NCBI GenBank assembly: GCA_028065725.1
Contig: JAPTVL010000435.1
Span: 6,775 to 70,774, forward strand
Reading direction: 5' to 3'
Length of the DNA stretch: 64,000 bases
Source of the DNA: Betaproteobacteria bacterium
GTDB lineage: Bacteria; Pseudomonadota; Gammaproteobacteria; Burkholderiales; Rhodocyclaceae
Shown: piece after piece, positions 54,885-63,823 of the stretch
Position numbering within the stretch: the first letter of the stretch is position 1
Layout of the letters: every line of letters starts with the position of its first letter
Program-made: the position numbers and the translations under genes
Notes under the pieces: model-generated
Told to the model about the DNA's origin: nothing
Databases searched by the model: none
The model's input: only the letters and a program-made list of their open reading frames with translations

Positions 54885-57188
54885 ATGACTACGACCTACT
54901 TTGCACACAGCGCAAACACGACAGGCAAGTGGCACCGGCTTAACGCGCATCTCGAAAGCGTTGCCGGCCTTGCTCGCGGGTTTGCCGATAGGGCGCCATG
55001 GGCGGACGAAGCGCATCTTGCCGGCTTGCTGCACGATCTTGGCAAATATGCGGACCGCTTTCAGGCGCGGCTGCATGGCAAGGATGCGGGACTCGATCAT
55101 TGGTCGCAGGGTGCGTGGCTGGCCCTCTTGAAGCATCAAGCCAAGGCGGCGACGCTGGCAATTCAGGGACATCACGTTGGTTTGCGACAGGGGAATGCAT
55201 CGGCCTTGCGAGGACTGAATCCGGCGAACTTGCAACCCAGAACACGAGACGGACTCGTTCTTTCCGACCCGGACGCCGGTGCATTGGAACGTCGCGCCAT
55301 GGGCGATGGCCTACAATTCCAGAGCCCCGAAGTAACGGCGCTGGCGCGTGGCAACGACAGCTCGCGACCGGTGGCAGCGATGCTCGATGTCCGCCTGTTG
55401 TTCTCTTGCTTGGTCGATGCCGATTTTCTCGATACCGAAGCGCATTTCAACGGTGGCGCGGACGGGAAGCGCTACCGCGAGACGGGGTTGCCGCTGGACG
55501 CCGGTCAGGCGCTGGCAGCGCTCGACCGCTACATGGCCGACAAAGTTCGCGGTGGCCGGGAGTTGATCGCCAACGTCAAGCAAGCCCGCGATTCACTGTG
55601 GGATTCCGTGGGTGTGGCGGCGGAGCGCGCTCCCGGCACCTTTACGCTGACTGCCGCGACCGGCTCCGGCAAAACCCTCGCTATGCTGCGCTTTGCCTTG
55701 CTGCACGCCACCCGCCACCGGTTGCGCCGTATCGTATTGGCCGTGCCGTTTCTAACTGTCATCGAGCAAACCGCACGTATCTACCGCGAGGTGTTTGCCG
55801 ATTTTCCCGAGAATTTTGTTCTCGAACATCACAGTCTGGCCGGGCTGGGCGAGGAGTACGGACAGTCCGATGCCGAAGCCGCCCAGGAACGCCAGCGCCG
55901 ATTGCTTGCCGAGAACTGGGATGCGCCCATCATTATTACCACTAACGTGCAATTGCTGGAGTCCCTGTTCTCGAATCGGCCGTCGAGTTGCCGCAAGCTG
56001 CACCGGCTGATGGGCTCCGCAATCCTGTTCGACGAGGCGCAAAGCCTGCCCCAGCATCTTGCCGTGCCGACGCTTGCCGCGCTTTCGCATCTATCGGCGA
56101 CCTATCGCACCAGCGTGGTATTTGCCACCGCGACCCAGCCCGCTTTCGAGAGCCTCGATGCCGAAGTGCGAAAGCAGGCAAGTACAGGCTGGAGGCCGGA
56201 GGAGGCAGTCCCGGCACATGCCAAGCTGTTTGCGGCCTTGCAGCGTGTCCGCGTGCGCTGGACTACGCCCGGTGAAAAACTGGACTGGCATGAAATCGCC
56301 GGGCGTGTTCGCGAAGAACCGCAAGTTCTCGTGGTCTGCAATCTGAAGCGCCATGCGCTGACTTTGCTCGATGAACTGAAGGGCGAAGACGGTGTATTCC
56401 ACCTTTCCACCAACCTATGCGCCGAACATCGCCGTGCCGTATTGCAAACGGTGCGCGAGCGCCTGCAGGCAAGCCAAAGCTGCCGCCTGATTTCGACGCA
56501 ATGCGTCGAGGCGGGTGTCGATGTCGACTTTCCTACCGTGTACCGCGCCTTTGCTCCGTTGGAGGCGATTGCCCAGGCGGCGGGCCGATGCAATCGAGAA
56601 GGACGCCTGAACCAAGCGGGTCGCTTGGGCGACGTTGTTGTTTTCGAGCCTGATGAAGAGGGCGATTGGCGGCGCAGCTATCCGACACGCGCCTACTTCC
56701 AGGCCGCTCAAGTCACGCGCGGCCTGCTGGCGCAAAGCGATGGTCTGGACATTGGCGACCCGGAGACTTTCCGCCGCTACTACCGCGCACTCTACGACGC
56801 CAGCAATCCAGCCAGCCAGAGCCCGGAATTGATGGAAGCATTCCTCGCCATGGATTTCGTCGAGGTGGCGAAACGCTATCGCCTGATCGAACAGGGAACC
56901 ATTCAAGTGTTGATGCCGTGGGCAGCCCGCCGACAGGAATTCGATCAACTTCGTTCCGAAGCGGAAGCCGATGGCATTTCGGTGGGATGGATGCGCCGCG
57001 CCCAGGGCTTGGCGGTCAGCGTTTATCGCACTGCCGCTGGTACGCCCGAATGGGCGATTCCGGCAAGACTGCGCTGGAACAAGGCCGGCGGGGGAGTCTC
57101 CGACGAGTGGTTCATCCTCGAAGGCGACTACTATGACGAAACAATTGGCTTGAATCCGCCCGACGGACCACGGGTATTCATCGCATGA
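54885..57188 (+). CDS. cas3: CRISPR-associated helicase/nuclease Cas3 (type I-C)
   Basis: A 767-residue protein. The N-terminal HD nuclease has 'WHRLNAHLESVAGLA' and the His-Asp pair in 'AHLAGLLHDLGKYADRFQAR', with a further His pair at 'IQGHHVGL'. The superfamily 2 helicase follows: Walker A 'TAATGSGKTLAMLRF', DExD/H-type 'LFDEAQSLP', motif III 'VFATATQP' and motif VI 'QAAGRCNREG'. It is recruited by Cascade to unwind and degrade the target. The ATG just before 'TTTYFAHS' was chosen because the family starts there; an in-frame GTG 57 bases upstream is less likely. Confidence 0.96.
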   Translation: MTTTYFAHSANTTGKWHRLNAHLESVAGLARGFADRAPWADEAHLAGLLHDLGKYADRFQARLHGKDAGLDHWSQGAWLALLKHQAKAATLAIQGHHVGLRQGNASALRGLNPANLQPRTRDGLVLSDPDAGALERRAMGDGLQFQSPEVTALARGNDSSRPVAAMLDVRLLFSCLVDADFLDTEAHFNGGADGKRYRETGLPLDAGQALAALDRYMADKVRGGRELIANVKQARDSLWDSVGVAAERAPGTFTLTAATGSGKTLAMLRFALLHATRHRLRRIVLAVPFLTVIEQTARIYREVFADFPENFVLEHHSLAGLGEEYGQSDAEAAQERQRRLLAENWDAPIIITTNVQLLESLFSNRPSSCRKLHRLMGSAILFDEAQSLPQHLAVPTLAALSHLSATYRTSVVFATATQPAFESLDAEVRKQASTGWRPEEAVPAHAKLFAALQRVRVRWTTPGEKLDWHEIAGRVREEPQVLVVCNLKRHALTLLDELKGEDGVFHLSTNLCAEHRRAVLQTVRERLQASQSCRLISTQCVEAGVDVDFPTVYRAFAPLEAIAQAAGRCNREGRLNQAGRLGDVVVFEPDEEGDWRRSYPTRAYFQAAQVTRGLLAQSDGLDIGDPETFRRYYRALYDASNPASQSPELMEAFLAMDFVEVAKRYRLIEQGTIQVLMPWAARRQEFDQLRSEAEADGISVGWMRRAQGLAVSVYRTAAGTPEWAIPARLRWNKAGGGVSDEWFILEGDYYDETIGLNPPDGPRVFIA

Positions 57189-57197
57189 GGAGGAACG

Positions 57198-57932
57198 ATG
57201 GCGAATGATGTGCATACGCTCGATGTCTGGGGCGACCTGGCCTGCTTCACCCGGCCGGAAATGAAGGTCGAGCGCTTTTCCTATCCGGTCATTACGCCCT
57301 CGGCGGCGCGCGGCATTTTCGACGCGATCTACTGGGATGGCCGTCGCCAGGGCGCGGAAATCCGGCCCTACTTCCATTGGCAGATAGCGCGCATCGAAGT
57401 GTTGGAGATGCCGCGCTTCATTGCCTTGCGGCGCAACGAGGTCAAGGGCCGTGTGCCGGGCGCGGCCACGCTCAATCAGTGGATGAGCGGAACCGTGGAA
57501 CCCGAGCCGCTATGGGCCGATGGTGGCGAGGACACCACGGGCCGCACCCAGCGCCAGACCATGGCGCTGAAGAACGTCCGCTATCGCCTCACGGCACGCA
57601 TGGTGCCGCGCGCTGGGCAGGAATGGGGCAAGCTCAATGCCTGCTTCCTGCGTCGCGCCCGCGCCGGCAAATGTTTTCAGCAACCCTATTTCGGTTGTCG
57701 GGAGTTTCCCGCGTTCTTCGAATACGTCGATGACCCCGGCGCCCGGCCGGTCGCGCTTGTGCCGCTGGATCAGCATCTCGGCTTCATGCTCTACGACGTC
57801 TTCGACCTGCGCAAGGATGTCATCAAGGACAACGACAAACCCTTTATCACCCTGTTTGATGCGCACATCCGGGGCGGCGTGCTCGACGTGCCGCCCTTCG
57901 AACACGCGGCGGTGAGAAAGCCGGAGCGCTGA
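57198..57932 (+). CDS. cas5c: Cas5c (Cas5d), pre-crRNA processing subunit
   Basis: A 244-residue RAMP protein beginning with the conserved 'VWGDLACFTRPEMKVERFSY' and 'PVITPSAARGIFDAIYW'. In type I-C there is no Cas6, and Cas5c itself cuts the repeat hairpin; the conserved Tyr/Lys/His set is consistent with this but cannot be assigned here with certainty. AGGAGG precedes the ATG. It starts 9 bases after cas3. Confidence 0.95.
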   Translation: MANDVHTLDVWGDLACFTRPEMKVERFSYPVITPSAARGIFDAIYWDGRRQGAEIRPYFHWQIARIEVLEMPRFIALRRNEVKGRVPGAATLNQWMSGTVEPEPLWADGGEDTTGRTQRQTMALKNVRYRLTARMVPRAGQEWGKLNACFLRRARAGKCFQQPYFGCREFPAFFEYVDDPGARPVALVPLDQHLGFMLYDVFDLRKDVIKDNDKPFITLFDAHIRGGVLDVPPFEHAAVRKPER

Positions 57933-57934
57933 TC

Positions 57935-59650
57935 ATGCTGCAACGATTGATCGAGTACGCACACGCTCAAGTACCACTGTCCGAGCCGGGTTTCACAGTG
58001 CGTGGTATCCGCTGGCGCATCGACATAGGAGTCGACGGCAAATTGCTCGGCATCATTCCTTCCACCAACGACAAGGGCGATGAACGTTGGGGTTGCCCCG
58101 AGATGCACGACATGAATTCCGGCGGCAAGGCCCATTTCCTGATCGACAATTTGAAGACGGCGATTTGCCTGGATGCAGACGCCAAGGATGGGCCGCGCCA
58201 CGAGTTTTACCTTGCCCGCATCCGCGAGGCTGCCGAAGCGATCCCCGGTTTGCGCCCCCTGCGGAAGTTCCTTGAGGTCGATTCCCAATTGGCGGCGCTC
58301 AGGGCGACCTTGGCGGCTCCGCCACACAAGGCCGGCGCCAACGACAACCTCGAATGGCGTATCGACGGTCGCGATCCATTGCTCGATCCGGCAGTCGTTG
58401 AGTGGTGGCGGCAATGGAGGAAGAACGATCTTGGCGCAGAAGCTCCGGCCAGCGCCGACATGATCTGTTTCGGCACGGGAACCCTGGCCCCTGCCATGGA
58501 AACGCAGCCCAAGGTTATGCGCTTGCCCGGTGGTCAAGGCGCTGGGGATTCCCTGATCGGGTTCGACAAGGCGGCATTTGCTTCATTCGGCTTGAAGAAA
58601 TCGGCCAATGCGGCTGTTTCCGAAACCGCCGCGCGGCAGTATGTCGACGCCCTCAATCATTTGGTGCGTCATCGCTCGAAGAAACTTGCCGACAGTTTGG
58701 CGTTGCACTGGTACAAAGGTGCGGTCGAGGACAAGGACGATGTCCTGGACTGGCTCAACGATCCGCCTGAAGTGGCGGAAGCTTCGGCGGCTATCGCTGC
58801 GCGCCGGTTGTTCGACGCCATCCGCGGTGGCCAACGACCAGACCTTGGCAACGCCGAGTATTACGCGCTCACCTTGTCCGGCATGTCCGGGCGCGTGATG
58901 GTGCGCGATTGGATGGAAGGACGTTTCGAGCAACTCGTCGGCCATATTGCCGGCTGGTTCGATCATCTCGCCATCACGGCGCGTGATGGGCAGGGATTGG
59001 CGCGCGATCCAAAGTTCATGGCGGTATGCGGTGCGCTGGTTCGAGACCTGAAGGATTTTCCTGCGCCCACGTCCGCCACGCTCTGGAAAGTGGCTGCGCA
59101 GGGCCTGCCGATTCCCCAACCGTTGATGGCCCAGGCGCTGGCGCGCTTCCGCACCGATCTGGTCGACAAGGACCAACCGCCGTTCAACCACGCCCGCATG
59201 GGCCTCATCAAAGCCTATTTCATTCGCCGTAAACCTGGAGGTGACATTCACATGACTACTGGTTACAACCCAAATCATCCGGCTGCCGCCTACCACTGCG
59301 GCGGATTGCTGGCCGTCCTTGCCAACCTGCAACGTGCCGCTCTCGGCGACGTTGGTGCCGGTGTGGTGCAACGCTTCTACGCCGCCGCCAGCCAGACACC
59401 CGGGCTGGTTATTGGTCGGCTCGTCGGCAACGCACGCAATCATCTCGCCAAGCTCGAACCGGGACTTGCCTGGTGGTACGAAGAACGCATTGCCGAGCTG
59501 ATGAATCGCTTCGGCGATGCTGTGCCGCGCATTCTCGACCTCGAAGGCCAAGGCTTGTTCGCGCTCGGCTATTACCAGAAACTCGCCGAGCTGCGTCCCG
59601 GCCCCAAATCCACCGCTTACATCATCAACGAACAGGGAGCAAAGCAATGA
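57935..59650 (+). CDS. cas8c: Cas8c, large subunit of type I-C Cascade
   Basis: A 571-residue Csd1 family protein ('[20 protein letters not shown]', '[12 protein letters not shown]', '[20 protein letters not shown]', '[15 protein letters not shown]'). It recognises the protospacer-adjacent motif and helps open target DNA. It starts 2 bases after cas5c. Its last 132 codons contain an independent in-frame start (59252) with a strong Shine-Dalgarno that should make the small subunit Cas11c. Confidence 0.95.
   Translation: MLQRLIEYAHAQVPLSEPGFTVRGIRWRIDIGVDGKLLGIIPSTNDKGDERWGCPEMHDMNSGGKAHFLIDNLKTAICLDADAKDGPRHEFYLARIREAAEAIPGLRPLRKFLEVDSQLAALRATLAAPPHKAGANDNLEWRIDGRDPLLDPAVVEWWRQWRKNDLGAEAPASADMICFGTGTLAPAMETQPKVMRLPGGQGAGDSLIGFDKAAFASFGLKKSANAAVSETAARQYVDALNHLVRHRSKKLADSLALHWYKGAVEDKDDVLDWLNDPPEVAEASAAIAARRLFDAIRGGQRPDLGNAEYYALTLSGMSGRVMVRDWMEGRFEQLVGHIAGWFDHLAITARDGQGLARDPKFMAVCGALVRDLKDFPAPTSATLWKVAAQGLPIPQPLMAQALARFRTDLVDKDQPPFNHARMGLIKAYFIRRKPGGDIHMTTGYNPNHPAAAYHCGGLLAVLANLQRAALGDVGAGVVQRFYAAASQTPGLVIGRLVGNARNHLAKLEPGLAWWYEERIAELMNRFGDAVPRILDLEGQGLFALGYYQKLAELRPGPKSTAYIINEQGAKQ
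59252..59650 (+). CDS. cas11c: Cas11c small subunit from an internal start in cas8c
   Basis: Within cas8c, GGAGGTGA (59237-59244), a near-perfect complement of the 16S rRNA 3' end, lies 7 bases before an ATG that is in frame with cas8c (codon 440). Translation gives 132 residues, from '[20 protein letters not shown]' to '[13 protein letters not shown]', mostly helical. Independent translation of Cas11c from the 3' part of cas8c is established for type I-C systems, and the length and position fit. It is not visible as a separate open frame. Confidence 0.85.
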   Translation: MTTGYNPNHPAAAYHCGGLLAVLANLQRAALGDVGAGVVQRFYAAASQTPGLVIGRLVGNARNHLAKLEPGLAWWYEERIAELMNRFGDAVPRILDLEGQGLFALGYYQKLAELRPGPKSTAYIINEQGAKQ

Positions 59651-60636
59651 GCGCCATCCAGAACCGCTACGAATTTCTCTATCTTTTCGACTGTGAGAAC
59701 GGCAACCCCAACGGCGATCCCGACGCCGGCAACAGTCCGCGTATCGATCCCGAAGACATGCACGGGCTGGTGTCTGACGTAGCCCCAAAGCGCCGCGTGC
59801 GCAATTATGTCCAAACGGCGAGGGGTAACACGTCGCCGTTCGCTATCTTCGTCGAGCACTCAACCAACTTGAACAGGCCGATAGCTCTTGCTCACGAGCA
59901 GGCAAATGGCGAAATACCTGCAAAAGCGACGAAGAGCAAAGTGAAAAATGCGCGCGATTGGATGTGCGGGACCTTCTTCGATGTGCGTACTTTCGGCGCG
60001 GTGATGAGCACAGGCGCCAATGCAGGCCAGGTGCGCGGACCGGTACAGTTCTCGTTTTCTCGCTCCATCGATCCAATTCTGCCGATGGATATCGGGATTA
60101 CCCGTGTAGCGGATGCAAATCTGACCAAGAAGAAGCACGGCGTAGAGGAAAAAGATGGCATGGGCAGCGCACAACTAATGGATCTTGAAAGCCAGGCACC
60201 AGAAGACACACTCCGCACCATGGGCCGCAAGGCGCTTATTCCGTATGGTCTGTATGCGATGAAAGGATTTGTTTCTGCACATCTCGCGGCAGGTACTGGC
60301 TTTTCCGACGATGACCTCAACCATCTCTGGCGAGCGCTGCTCAACATGTGGGACCACGACCGTTCCGCCAGCAAGGGCGTAATGTCCTGTCGCGGCCTCT
60401 ACGTGTTCAAGCACGTCGGCACCGATACCGACCCGGTGCAGCGCGTGCGCCAAGTCATGCTCGGTTGCGCGCCGGCGCAGCGCCTGTTGGACTTCAGCAG
60501 TCACCATCGCGAGATTCCCAATAGCATCATCGGCATTCACAAGACCATCGGCGGTTCGCCACGTTCGTTTGCCGATTACGCGGTGACCGTGCATCGGGAT
60601 CGTCTGCCGGCCGGAGTCGAACTGATTACCCCATAG
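59647..60636 (+). CDS. cas7c: Cas7c (Csd2), backbone subunit of Cascade
   Basis: A 329-residue RAMP protein starting with '[20 protein letters not shown]' and '[20 protein letters not shown]', diagnostic for Csd2, with '[20 protein letters not shown]' in the core and '[20 protein letters not shown]' at the end. Several copies line the crRNA. It overlaps the cas8c/cas11c stop by 4 bases (ATGA). The next gene follows after only 6 bases and is not a normal cas gene. Confidence 0.95.
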   Translation: MSAIQNRYEFLYLFDCENGNPNGDPDAGNSPRIDPEDMHGLVSDVAPKRRVRNYVQTARGNTSPFAIFVEHSTNLNRPIALAHEQANGEIPAKATKSKVKNARDWMCGTFFDVRTFGAVMSTGANAGQVRGPVQFSFSRSIDPILPMDIGITRVADANLTKKKHGVEEKDGMGSAQLMDLESQAPEDTLRTMGRKALIPYGLYAMKGFVSAHLAAGTGFSDDDLNHLWRALLNMWDHDRSASKGVMSCRGLYVFKHVGTDTDPVQRVRQVMLGCAPAQRLLDFSSHHREIPNSIIGIHKTIGGSPRSFADYAVTVHRDRLPAGVELITP

Positions 60637-60642
60637 GCGACC

Positions 60643-61698
60643 ATGAATGCCCAAGCAAAAGCTCCTTCTGGATTGACCCAGCCGCCCACCGGCTACGCCG
60701 ACTGGCTGGCCGATCTGAAGTCGCGCATCCACACTGCCCAGCAGCGCGCGGCGCTGGCGGTAAACCGCGAGCTGGTGCTGCTCTATTGGCAGATCGGGCG
60801 TGACATCCTGGAGCGGCAGGCGCGGCAGGGTTGGGGGGCCAAGGTGATCGAGCGGCTGGCCCACGATCTGCGCACGGCCTTTCCCGACATGAAAGGGTTT
60901 TCGCGCGCCAACCTGATGTATATGCGGGCCTTTGCCGAGGCCTGGCCCGATGCCGAAATTGTCCAACAGGCTGTTGGACAATTGCCCTGGGGCCACAATC
61001 TGGTGCTGTTGACCCGGCTGAAAGAGCCCCGGTTGCGTTTGGCCTACGCGCAGCGCGCCCTCCGGCACGGCTGGTCGCGCAACGTGCTGAACATCCACGT
61101 CGAAACGCGGCTGCTGGAGCGTGAGGGCCACGCCGTCACCAACTTCGAGGCACAACTTCCCGCGCCGCAATCCGACTTGGCCCGCGACACGCTGAAAGAC
61201 CCCTACCTGTTCGACTTCCTCGGTGTCGGCAAGGAGGCCGACGAACGCGCCATCGAATCCGCCATCGTCGAGCACATCACCCGCTTCCTGCTCGAACTGG
61301 GCGCTGGCTTCGCCTACGTCGGGCGGCAGGTGCCCATCGAGGTGGGCGGCGACGATTTCTTCATCGATCTGCTGTTCTACCATCTCAAGCTGCGCTGCTA
61401 TGTGGTGGTCGAACTCAAGGCCGGCCCGTTCAAGCCCGAGCATGCGGGGCAACTGAATTTCTACCTGAGCGCGGTGGATGCCCAGGTGAAGGCAGAGCAG
61501 GACCATCCCACCATCGGCCTGCTGTTGTGCAAGAGCCAGAATCGCGTGGTCGCCGAGTACGCGCTGCGCGGTTCCAGCAAGCCGATCGGCGTCGCTGAAT
61601 ACCAGCTTGTCGAAGCCTTGCCGGCCGAACTCCAGACCAGCCTGCCGAGTATCGAGCAGATCGAGCGGGAACTGGGTGGCGAGGAATCGGGGTCATGA
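60643..61698 (+). CDS. DUF1016 (YhcG-like) PD-(D/E)XK nuclease inserted in the cas operon
   Basis: A 351-residue protein with the DUF1016 N-terminal helical/winged part ('LLYWQIGRDILERQARQGWG', 'GFSRANLMYMRAFAEAW', 'VGQLPWGHNLVLL') and a C-terminal PD-(D/E)XK nuclease fold: Asp in 'GGDDFFIDLLFYHLKL', Glu-x-Lys in 'YVVVELKAG' and the following 'FKPEHAGQLNFYLSAVD'. All catalytic positions appear intact. It begins 6 bases after cas7c and overlaps cas4 by 4 bases (ATGA), so it is translated with the cas genes. DUF1016 proteins are common in defence islands, but I know of no standard place for them in type I-C operons. The role is unknown. Confidence 0.88.
   Translation: MNAQAKAPSGLTQPPTGYADWLADLKSRIHTAQQRAALAVNRELVLLYWQIGRDILERQARQGWGAKVIERLAHDLRTAFPDMKGFSRANLMYMRAFAEAWPDAEIVQQAVGQLPWGHNLVLLTRLKEPRLRLAYAQRALRHGWSRNVLNIHVETRLLEREGHAVTNFEAQLPAPQSDLARDTLKDPYLFDFLGVGKEADERAIESAIVEHITRFLLELGAGFAYVGRQVPIEVGGDDFFIDLLFYHLKLRCYVVVELKAGPFKPEHAGQLNFYLSAVDAQVKAEQDHPTIGLLLCKSQNRVVAEYALRGSSKPIGVAEYQLVEALPAELQTSLPSIEQIERELGGEESGS
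60957..60983. repeat. 27-bp near-perfect palindrome inside the nuclease gene
   Basis: Arms of 13 bases, AATTGTCCAACAG and its exact reverse complement CTGTTGGACAATT, are separated by one G. In frame it encodes the loop around 'IVQQAVGQLP'. In mRNA it would form a strong hairpin between the effector and adaptation halves of the operon. Confidence 0.8.
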
Positions 61699-62315
61699 CC
61701 GACGATTTCGTCAACCTCTCCGCCCTCAACCAGTTTGCCTACTGCCCTCGCCGCTGCGGGCTGATCTATCAGGAAGGCGAGTTCGCGGACAACCTGCATA
61801 CGGCACGCGGCAACGCCGAGCATGCGCGGGTTGATCGGGTGGATCACGCCGTCACGCGCGAAGGCGCGCGGGTGGAATACGCGCTGCCGATCTGGAACGA
61901 CCGTATTGGCCTCATCGGAAAATGTGACGTCGTCGAATTCTGGCCCGACGGCGCGGTGTATCCCGTTGAGTACAAGCACGGCCCGAAGCGCAAATGGCTG
62001 AACGACGACCTGCAACTGGCGGGACAGGCCCTGTGCCTCGAAGAAATGCTGGCTCGGCCCGTGCCGCGCGGCGCGATCTACCACGTCAGCAGCCGCCATC
62101 GCCGCGAAATAGAGATCACGGATGGCTTGCGGCACGGGGTGGAAGAAACCGCGGCCGCGATTCGCGCCATGGTCGAATCGGGCGTCCTGCCGCCGCCGCT
62201 CAGCGACGCGCGCTGCCGGGAGTGTTCGCTCAAGTCGCGCTGCCAGCCCGAACTGGTTGGTACGGCCGACAGGCGGCGCAGCGTCGCACGAACTCTTTTC
62301 GAGGTGGCGCCGTGA
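61695..62315 (+). CDS. cas4: Cas4 nuclease (type I-C)
   Basis: A 206-residue RecB-like nuclease. The Fe-S cluster cysteines are in 'FAYCPRRCGLIYQEG' and 'CRECSLKSRCQ'; the nuclease core has 'HARVDRVDH', 'IGKCDVVEFW' and 'YPVEYKHGPKRKW'. It trims prespacers and checks the PAM before integration by Cas1-Cas2. It starts in the stop of the DUF1016 gene and overlaps cas1 by 4 bases (GTGA). Confidence 0.95.
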   Translation: MTDDFVNLSALNQFAYCPRRCGLIYQEGEFADNLHTARGNAEHARVDRVDHAVTREGARVEYALPIWNDRIGLIGKCDVVEFWPDGAVYPVEYKHGPKRKWLNDDLQLAGQALCLEEMLARPVPRGAIYHVSSRHRREIEITDGLRHGVEETAAAIRAMVESGVLPPPLSDARCRECSLKSRCQPELVGTADRRRSVARTLFEVAP

Positions 62316-63352
62316 GCATCCAGACCGTGGAAAACACCGTCTACATCATGGCGCAGGGCGCCTATGCTCATCTCGACAACGACACCCTGCGCATCGACAT
62401 CGAGCATGAAACGAAGCTGCGCGTGCCGCTGCATCATGTCGGGGCGCTGGTCTGCTTCGGCAATGTTCTCGTTTCGCCCTTCCTGATGCATCGCTGCGCA
62501 GATGAAGGAAAAGCCGTGGTGCTCCTGTCGCAGTCGGGTCGCTTCAAGGCGCGGCTCGAAGGCCCGGTTTCCGGCAATGTGCTGCTGCGCCAGGCGCAAC
62601 ATCGCCGTCTCGCCAGCGCCGACTTTTGCCTGGCTGTCGCCAAGTCGTGCATTGCCGGCAAGTTGAAGAACTGCCGGCAGGTGCTGCAGCGCGGCGCACG
62701 CGAAAGCGGTCGCGAAGACGACAGCGTGCCGCTGGCGGAAACCGCGGACGAACTCGGTCGCACATTGGCGCGGCTCGAACATGCGCCCGATCTCGATGCC
62801 GTGCGCGGCATCGAGGGCGACGCCGCCAAGCGCTACTTTGCCGTACTGGGTTTGGTCATGCGCGCCGATGCGCGCGCCGCCTTCGCGATGAACGGCCGCA
62901 CCCGGCGGCCGCCGCTGGATCGCATGAATGCGCTGCTTTCCTTTCTTTATGCGATGTTGATGAACGACGTTCGTTCGGCGGTGGAAAGCGTTGGCCTCGA
63001 TCCGCAGATCGGCTACCTGCATGCGGTGCGGCCGGGGCGCGCGGCGGTGGCGCTCGATCTGATGGAGGAATTTCGCCCGCTGCTGGCGGATCGTCTGGCG
63101 CTCACGCTGATCAATCGGCGGCAGATCGCTGCCGACGACTTTGTCGAACGCCCCGGCGGCGCCGTGACGCTTGACGAGGATGCGCGCAAGGCAGTCGTTT
63201 CCGCCTACCAGGAGCGCAAGCAGGAAACGCTGATGCATCCGCTGCTGGATTCGAGTGTGGCTCTCGGGCTGGCGCCCTTCATCCAGGCGCGCTTGCTCGC
63301 CCGTGCCCTGCGGGGCGACGTCGAGTCCTACCTTCCTTTCTGTCCGAAATGA
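62312..63352 (+). CDS. cas1: Cas1 integrase (type I-C)
   Basis: A 346-residue protein starting at GTG with '[20 protein letters not shown]', the type I-C form. The metal-binding Glu is in '[14 protein letters not shown]', the His in '[20 protein letters not shown]', and the acidic residue in '[17 protein letters not shown]'. It integrates spacers at the leader end with Cas2. A copy of the dispersed 26-bp motif lies at 62602-62627 on the opposite strand. Confidence 0.96.
   Translation: MSIQTVENTVYIMAQGAYAHLDNDTLRIDIEHETKLRVPLHHVGALVCFGNVLVSPFLMHRCADEGKAVVLLSQSGRFKARLEGPVSGNVLLRQAQHRRLASADFCLAVAKSCIAGKLKNCRQVLQRGARESGREDDSVPLAETADELGRTLARLEHAPDLDAVRGIEGDAAKRYFAVLGLVMRADARAAFAMNGRTRRPPLDRMNALLSFLYAMLMNDVRSAVESVGLDPQIGYLHAVRPGRAAVALDLMEEFRPLLADRLALTLINRRQIAADDFVERPGGAVTLDEDARKAVVSAYQERKQETLMHPLLDSSVALGLAPFIQARLLARALRGDVESYLPFCPK
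62602..62627 (-). repeat. Dispersed 26-bp motif inside cas1
   Basis: On the strand opposite cas1: AAAAGTCGGCGCTGG followed by CGAGACGGCGA. It matches copy 6 upstream of cas3 in 24 of 26 positions. It falls in a poorly conserved part of cas1 encoding '[10 protein letters not shown]'. Confidence 0.45.
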
Positions 63353-63645
63353 GCATGCTGGTCATCGTCAGCTACGACGTTTCCACCGAAACCAAGGCCG
63401 GCCGCCGTCGCTTGCGGCGCGTGGCGCGGGTATGCGAAGGCATGGGCCAGCGGGTGCAGAAATCGGTATTCGAATGCAAGGTCGACGCCATGCAGTTCGA
63501 GGAACTCGAACGCTGCCTGCTGGCGGAAATTGACGCGGAAGAGGACTGTCTGCGCTTCTACCGTTTGACTGAGCCCGTTGAATTGCACGTGCGCGAGTAT
63601 GGCAAATTCAAGGCAGTGGATTTTGAAGGGCCGCTGGTCCTATGA
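63349..63645 (+). CDS. cas2: Cas2 (type I-C)
   Basis: A 98-residue ferredoxin-like protein, '[20 protein letters not shown]' then '[19 protein letters not shown]', with the conserved Asp in 'SYDV'. It forms the core of the Cas1-Cas2 integration complex. It overlaps cas1 by 4 bases and is followed by the leader of the array. Confidence 0.96.
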   Translation: MSMLVIVSYDVSTETKAGRRRLRRVARVCEGMGQRVQKSVFECKVDAMQFEELERCLLAEIDAEEDCLRFYRLTEPVELHVREYGKFKAVDFEGPLVL

Positions 63646-63823
63646 CGCGCGGATCGGGTGTGACGCGGAATTGTCGGCAGGTTCGCGGCACCGGGAAGTT
63701 CCTGATTTTGCGTTTGAATAGTGAAATTGGGAGAATGAACGTGTCCCGCGCAAGCAGGATAGTGAACAGGTCCGCGCCAAAGACGGAATTGCGTATGCCG
63801 AATCAAGGCGTTGGATGCGACCT
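63646..63823 (+). promoter_or_regulatory. CRISPR leader
   Basis: The 178 bases between cas2 and the first repeat are more AT-rich than the flanking genes (for instance TTCCTGATTTTGCGTTTGAA and GTGAAATTGGGAGAATGAAC). By position this is the leader, holding the array promoter and the integration signals. I could not pick out a convincing -10/-35 pair. Confidence 0.7.

Noticed and set aside
59473..59646. A longer cas7c beginning inside cas8c
   Set aside because: The added residues are basic and unlike Csd2, whose conserved start is directly after the ATG at 59647.
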